From contig JAJZAQ010000001.1 in the NCBI GenBank assembly GCA_021799355.1, positions 89,448-153,447 on the forward strand: a stretch of 64,000 nucleotides of DNA, given 5' to 3'. This stretch comes from Pseudomonadota bacterium (GTDB lineage Bacteria > Pseudomonadota > Gammaproteobacteria > Burkholderiales > Burkholderiaceae_C). The notes beneath the pieces are model-generated. The model was given only the letters and a program-made list of their open reading frames with translations, was not told the origin of the DNA and ran no database searches. Numbering within the stretch: position 1 is the stretch's first letter; every line of letters starts with the position of its first letter. Shown piece after piece: positions 18,685 to 27,336 of the stretch. The position numbers and the translations under genes were made by a program.

Positions 18685-18945
18685 TCAGGCCGCCGCGGTG
18701 GCCCGCTTGCGCTGCACGAAGTCGGCGATCGCGGCGACGCTGTCGAGGTTCTCGGGCACCATTTCCGCGTCCTCGACCTTCACGCCCCAGGTCTCTTCGA
18801 GGAACAGGATGAGTTCGAGCACCCCGGTGGAGTCGAGAATGTGCAGATCGAGCAGCGAGTCGGTGTCGGCGTAGGCGGTGTCGCGCGCGCCGAGCAGGAA
18901 GTTGTCGTCGATGTACTGGCGAATGGTCTGGCGAATGTCGCTCAT
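18685..18945 (-). CDS. Acyl carrier protein
   Basis: An 86-residue carrier protein. The phosphopantetheine serine is in HILDSTGVLELILFLEE, close to residue 39. It is acidic and helical, as expected, but not the housekeeping AcpP, which normally has DSLD and sits in the fab cluster. It lies 20 bases downstream of an AMP-forming ligase, which could load it directly, and 32 bases upstream of the NAD synthase homologue. The start MSDIRQT has GGAG upstream. Confidence 0.9.
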   Translation of the reverse strand: MSDIRQTIRQYIDDNFLLGARDTAYADTDSLLDLHILDSTGVLELILFLEETWGVKVEDAEMVPENLDSVAAIADFVQRKRATAAA

Positions 18946-18965
18946 TCAGGGTCTCCTGCGGGCCG

Positions 18966-20513
18966 TCAGCGCAGCCCGGTTTTCTTGATCTTGCCGGTGT
19001 CGGTGCGCGGCAGCGCATCGACGAATTCGACGGTTTTGGGCGCCATGAAGTTTTCGATGTGCGCCAGGCAATGCTTGATGACGTCGCGTTCGCTCAGGCT
19101 GCTGCCGGGCTGCCGTACGATAAACGCCTTGACCGCTTGGCCGAGCAGTTTGTCGTCCACGCCGATGACCGCGGCTTCGAGCACGCCGTCGATGCCGTAG
19201 ATCACGTTCTCGACCTCGCGCGGGCTGACTTTTTCGCCACGGGTCTTGATGATGTCGTCCTTGCGCGCGACGAAATACAGCCAGCCTTCGGCGTCGGTGC
19301 GGAACAGATCGCCGGAATACAGCACCATCTCGCCGGGCATCGGCCCCGGGCGCAGGCGTTCTGCGGTCTGCGCGGGTTTGCGCCAGTAGCCGCGCATCAC
19401 ATGGCTGCCGCGGATCACCAGCTCGCCGGTCGCCCCGTTGGGCAGACGGTTGCCGGCCTCATCGACCAGCCAGACCTCTTCGTTGGGCATGCCGCGGCCG
19501 ACGCTGGTCGGGCGGATGTCGAGCTGCTCGGGCGGCAGATAGGTCACGCGCTTGCATTCGGTCAGGCCATACATCGAATACAGCGTGGCCTGCGGAAACA
19601 GCGCACGGATCTGCCGGATCTGGCTTTCGGGCAAGGCAGCCGCGGTGTTGGTGATCAGCCGCAGCGCCGACAGGTCGTGCTCGCGCAGGGTCTTGATCTG
19701 GGTGAGCAGGGTGAACATGGTCGGCACCCCGGGGAACACGGTGGCGCGCTCGCTGACCATGCGCTCCAGTACTTTCACCGGGAAGGTGAACGAGCGCTCC
19801 AGCTGCACCGTCGCCCCCAGGCTGAACGCCATGAGGATCTGGTACAGCCCATAGTCGAACGCCAGCGGCAGCGCGCAGACGATGACATCTCTCTCGCGCA
19901 GCCCGAGGTAACTGCGCACCGAGCGCAGCGCGGTGAGCATATTGAGGTGGGTGAGCATCACCCCCTTGGCGTCGCCGGTGGAGCCTGAGGTGTAGATGAT
20001 CGCTGCCAGGTCCTGGTCGATCAGCACCGGCGGATCGCTGCCGGGCGCGCCGCTGGCCGCAGGCGGTGGGAACGGGCGTTCGCGCGGGTCGGGGGTGCCG
20101 GGGTCGGGCCGGCCCTGGGCGTAGGCGGTGCACATCCAGCAGGTGCGCACACTGGGGCTGGCGGAGAGCGCTGCGCGCGCCGTCTCAGCCAGCTCCTGCT
20201 GGGTGAGCAGGGCGCAGGCCTCGGCGTCGTTGAGGATGTAGGCGAGCTTGTCCGCCTTGGTCAGGGTGTTGACCGGCATGAACACCGCGCCGACCTTGAG
20301 CACCGCGTAGATCGCCGCGACCATTTCGACGCAGTTGTCGAGAAACAGCGCCACCCGCTCGCCGCGCTGCACCCCCGCCTCGCGCAGCGCTGCGGCGATG
20401 CCCTCGACCCGCGCGGCGATGTCGCCATAGCTCGTGGCCACGCCTTCGCGGCTGATCGCCCGCTTGTGCGGCAGCCGTGCGGCGGTGTGTTCGAAGGTGT
20501 GGTGCAGCAGCAT
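18966..20513 (-). CDS. AMP-dependent acyl-CoA/acyl-ACP ligase
   Basis: A 515-residue adenylate-forming enzyme. Motifs are the P-loop IIYTSGSTGDAKGVMLTH near residue 180, YGLTECKR near 310, SGDLFRTDAEGWLYFVARKDDIIKTRGEKVSP near 400 and the C-terminal Lys in DTGKIKKTGLR. It activates a carboxylic acid as acyl-AMP and would pass it to CoA or to the neighbouring ACP. It resembles ligases associated with exosortase or polysaccharide loci in length and in its adjacent ACP, but no exosortase or PEP-CTERM gene is in the window. The MLLHHTFEH start at 20513 fits the family. It is the first gene of the four-gene cassette. Confidence 0.87.
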   Translation of the reverse strand: MLLHHTFEHTAARLPHKRAISREGVATSYGDIAARVEGIAAALREAGVQRGERVALFLDNCVEMVAAIYAVLKVGAVFMPVNTLTKADKLAYILNDAEACALLTQQELAETARAALSASPSVRTCWMCTAYAQGRPDPGTPDPRERPFPPPAASGAPGSDPPVLIDQDLAAIIYTSGSTGDAKGVMLTHLNMLTALRSVRSYLGLRERDVIVCALPLAFDYGLYQILMAFSLGATVQLERSFTFPVKVLERMVSERATVFPGVPTMFTLLTQIKTLREHDLSALRLITNTAAALPESQIRQIRALFPQATLYSMYGLTECKRVTYLPPEQLDIRPTSVGRGMPNEEVWLVDEAGNRLPNGATGELVIRGSHVMRGYWRKPAQTAERLRPGPMPGEMVLYSGDLFRTDAEGWLYFVARKDDIIKTRGEKVSPREVENVIYGIDGVLEAAVIGVDDKLLGQAVKAFIVRQPGSSLSERDVIKHCLAHIENFMAPKTVEFVDALPRTDTGKIKKTGLR

Positions 20514-20710
20514 GGGGGTCAAAAAAAGCCGATTGCTCCGAGCATACGGGGCAGGGTGGCGGTTTTGACACCCCGCATTCAGGATGGGGGCACGAAATGT
20601 GACATTCTGTGCCAGTCGGCAGAGGGGCAAATCCGCCTGCAGACGCCGCTGGCGCGGCAGCTCGAAGCCGCGCGCAGGTTATGCTTGGCGCTTTGATCCG
20701 GGACGGTGAC

Positions 20711-21508
20711 ATGGGTCTGGGGCTTTACATCATCGGTGATGAAATTCTGTCGGGTAAACGGCAGGACAAGCATTTTTCGCATGTGCTGGGTTTGCTCGCC
20801 GCCCGCCGCATGCGGCTCAACTGGGTGCAGTACCTCGGCGACGATCCGGCGCTGCTGGCCGCGGCCTTTGCGGCCAGTTTCGGCCGTGGTGACGTGGCGC
20901 TGAGTTGCGGCGGCATCGGCGCGACGCCGGACGACCACACCCGGCAGAGCGCGGCGCAGGCGCTGGGCGTGCCGCTGGAATTGCATCCGCAGGCCAGGGA
21001 ACTCATTCAGCAGCGCATCCGCGACGCCGGGTTGGGCGATGTAGACACTGCGGCCAACCGGCAGCGGCTGCAGATGGGCATGTTTCCGCAGGGCAGTGCG
21101 ATCATCCCCAACCCGTACAACCGCATTCCCGGTTTTTCCATCCGTCAGCACTTCTTCGTTCCAGGATTCCCGGTCATGGCCTGGCCGATGCTCGAATGGG
21201 TGCTCGACGGGCCTCTGGCGCACCTGCACGGCCTCGGTCACCAGGTCGAGCGCGCGGTGATCGTGCGCAACGCCCTCGAATCCGACCTCACCCCGTTGAT
21301 GGAAGACATCGAGCGGCGGTTTGCCGGGATCAAGGTGTTCAGCCTTCCCAGCGTCGATCATCCCGTCTGGGGCCGGCATATCGAACTGGGAGTCAAGGGC
21401 GATGCCTCGGTGGTCGAGCAGGCATTTGCCTATCTGCGCGAACACCTGCCGCCCGGAGTCTGGGAAGATGCACCAATTTCGACCGATTCGCACCAAACAA
21501 GTGCGTGA
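20711..21508 (+). CDS. CinA N-terminal-type molybdopterin-binding domain protein
   Basis: A 265-residue protein of the competence/damage-inducible CinA family, with IGDEILSGKRQDKHFSHVLGLLAARR at the start and LSCGGIGATPDDHTRQSAAQALG near residue 60. Only the MoaB-like domain is present; the C-terminal NMN deamidase domain of full CinA is absent. In such short forms the reaction is not well established. ATG codons at 20684 and 20711 are both possible. 20711 starts directly before the conserved strand. NtrC-type sites for glnA overlap its last bases. Confidence 0.85.
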   Translation: MGLGLYIIGDEILSGKRQDKHFSHVLGLLAARRMRLNWVQYLGDDPALLAAAFAASFGRGDVALSCGGIGATPDDHTRQSAAQALGVPLELHPQARELIQQRIRDAGLGDVDTAANRQRLQMGMFPQGSAIIPNPYNRIPGFSIRQHFFVPGFPVMAWPMLEWVLDGPLAHLHGLGHQVERAVIVRNALESDLTPLMEDIERRFAGIKVFSLPSVDHPVWGRHIELGVKGDASVVEQAFAYLREHLPPGVWEDAPISTDSHQTSA

Positions 21509-21533
21509 TGGCATGATGCACCAAAAACGTGCG
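21489..21533 (+). promoter_or_regulatory. Two NtrC-type enhancer sites upstream of glnA
   Basis: CGCACCAAACAAGTGCG (21489-21505) and TGCACCAAAAACGTGCG (21517-21533) both fit the NtrC pattern of five-base GCAC/GTGC arms separated by seven bases. Their centres are 28 bases apart, on the same face region as the paired sites of enteric glnA. They lie about 115-145 bases before the predicted transcription start. The first overlaps the 3' end of the CinA gene. A weaker half-site TGCACCA sits at 21469-21475. Confidence 0.7.
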
Positions 21534-21613
21534 ACGACAGAGATTTGTATTTGTCTCCCTGGGCAACTGACCGCCTGTCCGCAGCCGGGGAGGCTGGCGA
21601 AGGCTTCGGCTGC

Positions 21614-21629
21614 CGGCATGCTTTCTGCT
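21614..21629 (+). promoter_or_regulatory. Sigma-54-type promoter of glnA
   Basis: CGGCATGCTTTCTGCT has the invariant GG and GC dinucleotides ten bases apart and shares GGCA and TGC with the sigma-54 consensus TGGCACG-N4-TTGCA. Transcription would start near 21640, giving a leader of about 97 bases. The presence of NtrC sites upstream and ntrB-ntrC downstream supports the call; an additional sigma-70 promoter is possible. Confidence 0.55.
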
Positions 21630-21736
21630 AGATTGCATGGACAGCGCGGCGATCGCAGCCGGTGACGCCGGGCGCCGTCTTTTTTGGATGCGGACACGCA
21701 CACCCGAACGCATTTACAACCTGACAGGAGAGTTTT

Positions 21737-23152
21737 ATGAGCAAATCAGTCGCTGACGTCATGGGCATGGTCAAGGAGCACGACGTCAAGTTTGTCGATT
21801 TCCGCTTCACCGACACCCGTGGCAAAGAGCAGCACGTCACCGTGCCGATTTCGGCGTTCAACGAAAGCAAGTTCTCCGAAGGGCATGCGTTCGACGGGTC
21901 GTCGATTGCCGGGTGGAAGGGTATCGAAGCCTCCGACATGCTGCTCATGCCCGATCCGAACACCGCCAACATCGACCCGTTCATGGAGGAGACCACGCTG
22001 CTGCTGTCCTGCGACGTGCTCGAACCCGCCGACGGCAAGCCGTATGACCGTGACCCGCGCTCCATCGCCAAAAAGGCCGAGGCGTATCTGAAGGCTTCCG
22101 GCCTGGGCGACACCGCCTACTTCGGCCCGGAACCCGAGTTTTTCATTTTCGACCAGGTGCGCTGGAACGTGGACATGTCCGGCTGCTTCGTCAAAATCGA
22201 CTCGGCCGAGGCCGCCTGGGCCACCGGCGACAAGCTCGAAGGGGGCAACCTGGGCCACCGCCCGGCGGTCAAGGGCGGTTATTTCCCCGTGCCGCCGATC
22301 GACAGCCTGCAGGACATCCGTTCCGAAATGTGCCTGCTGCTCGAACAGATGGGCGTGCCCGTCGAGGTGCATCACCACGAAGTGGCCAACGCCGGCCAGT
22401 GTGAAATCGGCACCAAGTTCTCCACCCTGGTGCAGCGCGCCGACTGGACGCAGATCCTGAAGTACGTGGTGCAGAACGTCGCGCAGGCTTACGGCAAGAC
22501 CGCGACCTTCATGCCCAAACCCATCGTCGGCGACAACGGCAGCGGCATGCACGTGCACCAATCGGTGTGGAAAGACGGCAAAAACCTGTTCGCCGGCAAC
22601 GGCTACGCCGGTCTGAGCGATTTCGCCCTGTACTACATCGGCGGCATCATCAAGCATGCGCGTGCGCTCAACGCCATCACCAACCCGGGCACCAACTCCT
22701 ACAAGCGCCTGGTGCCGGGCTTCGAAGCCCCGGTGATGCTGGCGTACTCGGCGCGTAACCGCTCGGCGTCGATCCGCGTGCCCTTCGTGCAGAGCGACAA
22801 GGCCCGTCGCATCGAAGTGCGTTTCCCCGACCCCACGGCCAACCCCTACCTGGCGTTTGCCGCCATGCTCATGGCCGGTCTGGACGGCGTGGAAAACAAA
22901 ATCCATCCGGGCGAAGCCGCGAGCAAAAACCTCTACGACCTGCCGCCGGAAGAGGAGGCCAAGATCCCGACCGTGTGCTCTAGCCTCGACCAGGCGCTGG
23001 ACTATCTGGACAAAGACCGTGCCTTCCTCACCAAGGGCGGGGTGTTCAGCGACGATTTCATCAGCGCCTACATCGAGCTGAAGATGGAAGAAGTCACGCG
23101 TTTCCGCATGACCACGCACCCGGTCGAGTTCGATATGTACTACTCGCTGTAA
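21737..23152 (+). CDS. glnA: Glutamine synthetase, type I
   Basis: A 471-residue dodecameric enzyme that makes glutamine from glutamate and ammonia with ATP. Typical parts are [18 protein letters not shown], the active-site [33 protein letters not shown] and RIPVFVQSD-like [19 protein letters not shown]. The region NLYDLPPEE is the usual context of the adenylylated tyrosine (Tyr near residue 398), so activity is likely controlled by GlnE. AGGAG lies eight bases upstream. Expression is probably nitrogen-controlled through NtrC and sigma-54. Confidence 0.98.
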   Translation: MSKSVADVMGMVKEHDVKFVDFRFTDTRGKEQHVTVPISAFNESKFSEGHAFDGSSIAGWKGIEASDMLLMPDPNTANIDPFMEETTLLLSCDVLEPADGKPYDRDPRSIAKKAEAYLKASGLGDTAYFGPEPEFFIFDQVRWNVDMSGCFVKIDSAEAAWATGDKLEGGNLGHRPAVKGGYFPVPPIDSLQDIRSEMCLLLEQMGVPVEVHHHEVANAGQCEIGTKFSTLVQRADWTQILKYVVQNVAQAYGKTATFMPKPIVGDNGSGMHVHQSVWKDGKNLFAGNGYAGLSDFALYYIGGIIKHARALNAITNPGTNSYKRLVPGFEAPVMLAYSARNRSASIRVPFVQSDKARRIEVRFPDPTANPYLAFAAMLMAGLDGVENKIHPGEAASKNLYDLPPEEEAKIPTVCSSLDQALDYLDKDRAFLTKGGVFSDDFISAYIELKMEEVTRFRMTTHPVEFDMYYSL

Positions 23153-23172
23153 GCCATCGGCACAGGAGGCAA

Positions 23173-23197
23173 AGCGGCCGGCAGGCCGCTTTTTTTT
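23173..23197 (+). terminator. Rho-independent terminator of glnA
   Basis: AGCGGCC-GGCA-GGCCGCT forms a perfect seven-base-pair stem with a four-base loop, followed directly by seven T residues, 20 bases after the glnA stop. It separates glnA from the genes that follow, so ntrBC needs read-through or its own promoter. Confidence 0.9.
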
Positions 23198-23284
23198 GCC
23201 GGTTTGCAACGCGCTGTCAGCCGTTTGGCGGTGTCGTGCGTTGCCGGCTTACACTCCCGCAGGTTTTCACGCTATCGTTAGCCC

Positions 23285-23836
23285 ATGACCCAGATCGTTC
23301 GTTTTTCCGGCTGGATGGCGGCACTGGCTGCCGTGACGGCATTGACTGTGCCCGGCATGGCGCAGGCGCAGACCGATCCGCAACGAGTCTACCGTTGCCC
23401 CGACAACTCCTACACCAACGATTTGTCGGAGGTGCGGGAAAAAAACTGCAAGCTGATCGACAACGCCAACGTCAGCATTCTGTCCAGCCCGGGCATGCCG
23501 CCGAAAGTCATCGGCTCCGGGCCGCGTGAGGGAGGCTCGAAGGCCGCGCCGGGCAATCAGGCGGTGCGCGTCGCTCCGGCCACGCAAAAGGAACGCGACG
23601 CCGAGGCGCGACGAATTCTGGAGCAGGAGTTGCAGCAGCAGCAGGCGCGGCTGGAGCAGCTGCTCAAGGAGTACAACAACGGTCACCCCGATTACCTGCC
23701 GAGCGAGCGCATCGCCGGCGGCGGCGTCAAGGGCGGCGAGTATGCACAGCGGGTGGCCGAAATGAGAGACCAGATCGCCATGACGCAGGCGAATATCGCG
23801 GCATTGCAGCGCGAACTGCAAAAATACCCGCAATGA
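23285..23836 (+). CDS. Small secreted protein with DUF4124-like start and coiled coil
   Basis: A 183-residue exported protein with a signal peptide ending near MAQAQ (residue 29). The mature part begins RVYRCPDNSYTND, similar to the Cys-containing start of DUF4124 proteins. A Gln/Glu-rich helix (ARRILEQELQQQQARLEQLLKEY) and a second C-terminal helix could form a coiled coil in the periplasm. No enzyme motif is seen. It is placed between the glnA terminator and ntrB, an arrangement found in several betaproteobacteria, but a role in nitrogen control is not established. Confidence 0.75.
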   Translation: MTQIVRFSGWMAALAAVTALTVPGMAQAQTDPQRVYRCPDNSYTNDLSEVREKNCKLIDNANVSILSSPGMPPKVIGSGPREGGSKAAPGNQAVRVAPATQKERDAEARRILEQELQQQQARLEQLLKEYNNGHPDYLPSERIAGGGVKGGEYAQRVAEMRDQIAMTQANIAALQRELQKYPQ

Positions 23837-23881
23837 ACCGCGCTACGGCAGCGCACGTGCATCGCTCCAGACGATCCGCTC

Positions 23882-24940
23882 GTGGCCATCGGGTTGACTG
23901 AATGTCCTGCGTTGGACTGGCTGGCGTCGATGGCGGCGCTGGTCGATGCACAGGGCCTGATCCGTTACGCCAACCCGGCGCTGGAAAACGGCCTGGGTGT
24001 GTCCCGCCGCATGCTCGCCGCGCAAAGCCTCGGCCACTGGCTGGACTGTCCGGCGGTGTGGCAGGCTGCGCTGCAGCAGGTGCAGCGCGACGAGTTCAGC
24101 AATAAGCGCTTCGATTGTCTGCTGCGGCTGCGCGAGCCCATTCCCGTCCAGGTCATCGTCGGCCGCACCGATCATCCCGAAGGCTGGCTGCTGGTCGAAC
24201 TCGTCGAGGTCAGCCAGCAAACCCGGCTGGAACGCGAGGAGCAGTGGCACAACCAGGCGCAGGCAAACAAAGAACTCATCCGCAACCTGGCGCACGAAAT
24301 CAAAAACCCGCTGGGGGGCATCCGCGGCGCGGCGCAGCTGCTTCACGCCGAGTTGCCGTCTGCCGAACTGCAGGAGTACACCCAAGTCATCATCGCCGAG
24401 GCCGACCGTCTGCAGACCCTGGTCGACCGCCTGCTCGCCCCCCATCGCAAGCCCCACGTCGTGGGTGACGTGAACATCCACGAAATTTGCGAGCACGTGC
24501 GCACGCTGCTGCTGGCGGAGTTTCCCCGCGGGCTGGTCGTCGAGCAGGACTATGACGCCAGCCTGCCCGAATTTCGCGGAGACAAAGAGCAGCTCATCCA
24601 GGCTGTGCTCAATATCGCGCACAACGCGGCGCAGGCGCTGCAGCAGCGCATCGCGCAGGGAGATGCTCGCATCGTGCTGCGCACCCGGGTGGCGCGGCAA
24701 GTGACCATCGCGCGCCAGCGGTACAAACTGGCACTGGTCTTGCATATCGTGGACAACGGCCCCGGAGTGCCGGCGGAACTGAAAGATCGCATTTTTTTCC
24801 CGCTGATTTCCGGGCGTGAAGGAGGCAGCGGCCTGGGCCTGACCCTGGCGCAGACCTTCGTGCAGCAACACCAGGGAACCATCGAATGCGACAGCCAGCC
24901 CGGACACACCGATTTCCGCATCACCATTCCCCTGCCGTGA
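23882..24940 (+). CDS. glnL: Nitrogen regulation sensor kinase NtrB
   Basis: A 352-residue cytoplasmic histidine kinase without membrane segments, the normal NtrB form. An N-terminal PAS-like domain (LVDAQGLIRYANPALENGLGV) precedes the H-box NLAHEIKNPLGGIRGAAQLL with His138. The ATPase part has NIAHNAAQAL (N-box), DNGPGVP and GGSGLGLTLAQ (G boxes). NtrB phosphorylates NtrC at low nitrogen and acts as phosphatase when bound by PII. The start is GTG at 23882; no closer ATG fits. ntrC follows after 25 bases. Confidence 0.95.
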   Translation: MAIGLTECPALDWLASMAALVDAQGLIRYANPALENGLGVSRRMLAAQSLGHWLDCPAVWQAALQQVQRDEFSNKRFDCLLRLREPIPVQVIVGRTDHPEGWLLVELVEVSQQTRLEREEQWHNQAQANKELIRNLAHEIKNPLGGIRGAAQLLHAELPSAELQEYTQVIIAEADRLQTLVDRLLAPHRKPHVVGDVNIHEICEHVRTLLLAEFPRGLVVEQDYDASLPEFRGDKEQLIQAVLNIAHNAAQALQQRIAQGDARIVLRTRVARQVTIARQRYKLALVLHIVDNGPGVPAELKDRIFFPLISGREGGSGLGLTLAQTFVQQHQGTIECDSQPGHTDFRITIPLP

Positions 24941-24965
24941 ACGCGGTGCAGCCGAGGGGCGGGCG

Positions 24966-26453
24966 ATGAAGCCGATCTGGGTGGTCGACGACGACGCCTC
25001 GATCCGCTTCGTGCTGGAAAAGGCGCTGCACAAGGCCGGGCTGCAGGTGCGCTGCTTTTCCAACCCGCGTGACGTGCTGGCGGCATTTGCCGAGTCCTGC
25101 CCGCAAGTGCTGGTCAGCGACATCCGCATGCCCGGAGGCAACGGCATCGAACTGCTGCAGCATATCCGCCAGTCGCATCCGGCGGTGCCGGTGATCATCA
25201 TGACGGCGTACTCCGACCTGGACAGCGCGGTCGCCGCTTTGCAGGGCGGGGCGTTCGATTACCTGAGCAAGCCGTTCGACGTCGACAAGGCGGTGGAGCT
25301 GATCGGCCGCGCGGTCGACGAAAGCCTGCGCGAGGAGCAGGCCGAGGAACAGCAAAACGGTGCCCCCGAGTTGCTCGGCCAGGCCCCGGCCATGCAGGAG
25401 GTGTTTCGTGCCATCGGCCGGCTGGCGCATTCGCAGGTGACCGTGCTCATCACCGGTGAGTCGGGAACCGGCAAGGAACTGGTGGCGCGTGCGCTGCACA
25501 AACACAGCCCGCGCGCCGGCGGGCCGTTCGTCGCCATCAACACCGCGGCGATTCCCCGCGACCTGCTCGAAAGCGAGCTGTTCGGCCACGAACGCGGCGC
25601 TTTCACCGGGGCGCAGACTATGCGGCGCGGCCGCTTCGAGCAGGCCGAGGGCGGAACGCTGTTTCTCGATGAAATCGGCGACATGCCGCTGGAACTGCAG
25701 ACCCGCCTGCTGCGCGTGCTCTCCGATGGGCATTACTACCGCGTCGGCGGGCACAGCGCGATTCAATCTCACGTGCGGGTGATCGCGGCGACGCACCAGA
25801 ACCTGGAACAGCGGGTGGCGCAGGGCCAGTTCCGCGAAGACTTGTTTCATCGACTGAACGTCATCCGCCTGCGGCTGCCGCCGCTGCGTGAGCGCAGTGA
25901 AGACATCGCGCCGCTGACACGGCATTTCCTGCTGCGCAGCGCGCAGCAGCTCGCCGTCGAGCCCAAGCGGATTTCGGCCGAAGCCCTGCAGGTGCTGCAG
26001 CAGTTTGCCTTTCCCGGCAACGTGCGCCAGCTCGAAAATCTGTGCCAGTGGCTCACGGTGATGGCCCCGGCGCAAACCATCCAGGTCAAAGACCTGCCGC
26101 CTGAACTGCGTCCAGAACCAGCCGCACCGGGGCATCCCGTGGCGTCAGCAGCCGAAGTTGCTGCGGCGCGCCCCGGCGGCGAGGTTGCGCCTGCCGGGCC
26201 GGCGGCAGCGCCGTTGCCGGCCACTGCGGGTGGCGAGTGGGAGCGCGGCGTCGAACGCGAGGCGCTGGCCTTGATGCGCAGCGGCATGCGTGACGTGATG
26301 GAACTGCTCAGCCAGCGCTTTGAGCGCGCGGTGATTGCCGCGGCGCTGGCGCACACTCACGGACGGCGCATCGAGGCGGCGCAAAAACTCGGCATCGGCC
26401 GCAACACCATCACCCGCAAGATTCACGAACTCGGAATGGACGATGCCGGCTGA
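24966..26453 (+). CDS. glnG: Nitrogen regulation response regulator NtrC
   Basis: A 495-residue sigma-54 activator. The receiver domain has the acidic pair VVDDDAS and the phosphoacceptor Asp52 in VSDIRMPGGNG. The AAA+ domain has Walker A GESGTGKE near residue 165 and the sigma-54 contact loop GAFTGAQ. The C-terminal Fis-like helix-turn-helix reads RIEAAQKLGIGRNTITRKI. An Ala/Pro-rich linker of about 40 residues before the DNA-binding domain is longer than in E. coli. It should act on the sites before glnA. Its last 31 bases overlap the end of the convergent xthA. Confidence 0.96.
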   Translation: MKPIWVVDDDASIRFVLEKALHKAGLQVRCFSNPRDVLAAFAESCPQVLVSDIRMPGGNGIELLQHIRQSHPAVPVIIMTAYSDLDSAVAALQGGAFDYLSKPFDVDKAVELIGRAVDESLREEQAEEQQNGAPELLGQAPAMQEVFRAIGRLAHSQVTVLITGESGTGKELVARALHKHSPRAGGPFVAINTAAIPRDLLESELFGHERGAFTGAQTMRRGRFEQAEGGTLFLDEIGDMPLELQTRLLRVLSDGHYYRVGGHSAIQSHVRVIAATHQNLEQRVAQGQFREDLFHRLNVIRLRLPPLRERSEDIAPLTRHFLLRSAQQLAVEPKRISAEALQVLQQFAFPGNVRQLENLCQWLTVMAPAQTIQVKDLPPELRPEPAAPGHPVASAAEVAAARPGGEVAPAGPAAAPLPATAGGEWERGVEREALALMRSGMRDVMELLSQRFERAVIAAALAHTHGRRIEAAQKLGIGRNTITRKIHELGMDDAG

Positions 26454-27211
26454 AACGTGGCGATGACTGGCGCGTGGTCGCTGGGGCGCTCGTTTTTGCG
26501 CGGGGCTTTGTCGATGGTGCACGACAGCAGTTGCTCGCGCAGCGCGGCGCTGACCAGGATATGGTCGATGCGCAGCCCCTGGTTTTTGCGAAACGCCAGA
26601 TTGCGATAGTCCCACCACGTCCAGCTTTTCGGCGGCTGCTCGAAGGCGCGGAAGGCATCGGTCAGCCCGAGGGCGAGCAGTTGCCGGAAGTGTTCGCGTT
26701 CCTGCGGTGTGCAGTGGATCTGTCCGTCCCAGGCGACGGGGTCGTAGACGTCGCGGTCTTCAGGGGCGATATTGAAGTCGCCGAGCAGCAGCAGCCGCGG
26801 AAAGCGTTGCAGCTCGGTGGCAAGCCAGGCCTGCAGCGCGTCGAGCCAGCGCATCTTGTAGCTGAATTTATCGCTGTCGGGTGCCTGGCCGTTTGGAAAG
26901 TAGGCGTCGATGATGCGCACGCCCTGCACCGTGGCGGCGAGCACGCGGGCCTGATCGTCGTCGAAACCGGGGATGTTGCGCTGCACGGCGTCCAGCGGCA
27001 AGCGGCTGAGCAGGGCCACGCCGTTATAGGTGCGCTGGCCGAAGCTGACACTCTGATAGCCGGCTGCGGCGAGTGCGTCGTGGGGGAATTTGTCGTCACT
27101 GAGCTTGGTTTCCTGCAGCGCCAGCACGTCGGGCTGATGGGCCTGCAGCCAATCGAGCACTTGCGGCAGACGCACGGCCAGCGAGTTCACGTTCCAGGTG
27201 GCGATTTTCAT
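26423..27211 (-). CDS. xthA: Exodeoxyribonuclease III (AP endonuclease)
   Basis: A 262-residue Mg-dependent exonuclease/AP endonuclease of base-excision repair. It starts MKIATWNVNSLAVRLPQVLDW and contains the metal-binding Glu in LQETKL, then YFPNGQAPDSDKF, LLGDFNIAP, and the C-terminal SDHAPVIA with the catalytic His. Length and order are those of the Xth family. The ORF runs further upstream, but the family start is at 27211. It converges with ntrC and overlaps it by 31 bases. Confidence 0.95.
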   Translation of the reverse strand: MKIATWNVNSLAVRLPQVLDWLQAHQPDVLALQETKLSDDKFPHDALAAAGYQSVSFGQRTYNGVALLSRLPLDAVQRNIPGFDDDQARVLAATVQGVRIIDAYFPNGQAPDSDKFSYKMRWLDALQAWLATELQRFPRLLLLGDFNIAPEDRDVYDPVAWDGQIHCTPQEREHFRQLLALGLTDAFRAFEQPPKSWTWWDYRNLAFRKNQGLRIDHILVSAALREQLLSCTIDKAPRKNERPSDHAPVIATFQPASSIPSS

Positions 27212-27293
27212 GGTGGGACAGGCAAAATCTGCATTGTGCCTGCGCAGCAGGCGGGTCGGGTTTACATTCGGACGCAATGTCAGCCGTCCCTGA

Positions 27294-27306
27294 GTTATAA
27301 AGTAAC
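27294..27306. promoter_or_regulatory. Zur-like operator of the second zinc/manganese transporter
   Basis: GTTATAAAGTAAC lies 30 bases before the start codon at 27337. Read on the minus strand it is GTTACTTTATAAC, identical to the box at 8584-8596 in 11 of 13 bases. The two sites together define GTTACWWTATAAC as a local operator sequence for metal ABC transporters. Confidence 0.65.
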
Positions 27307-27336
27307 ATCATCTGCTCCCATTTCTTCTCCGTCGTG

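Noticed and set aside
18685-20513. Exosortase/PEP-CTERM associated ligase locus
   Set aside because: The ligase and ACP resemble such loci in size, but no exosortase, decarboxylase or PEP-CTERM gene is in the window.
21746-23209. 487-residue ORF on the minus strand opposite glnA
   Set aside because: glnA is certain by sequence and length. The antisense frame has no recognisable domain.
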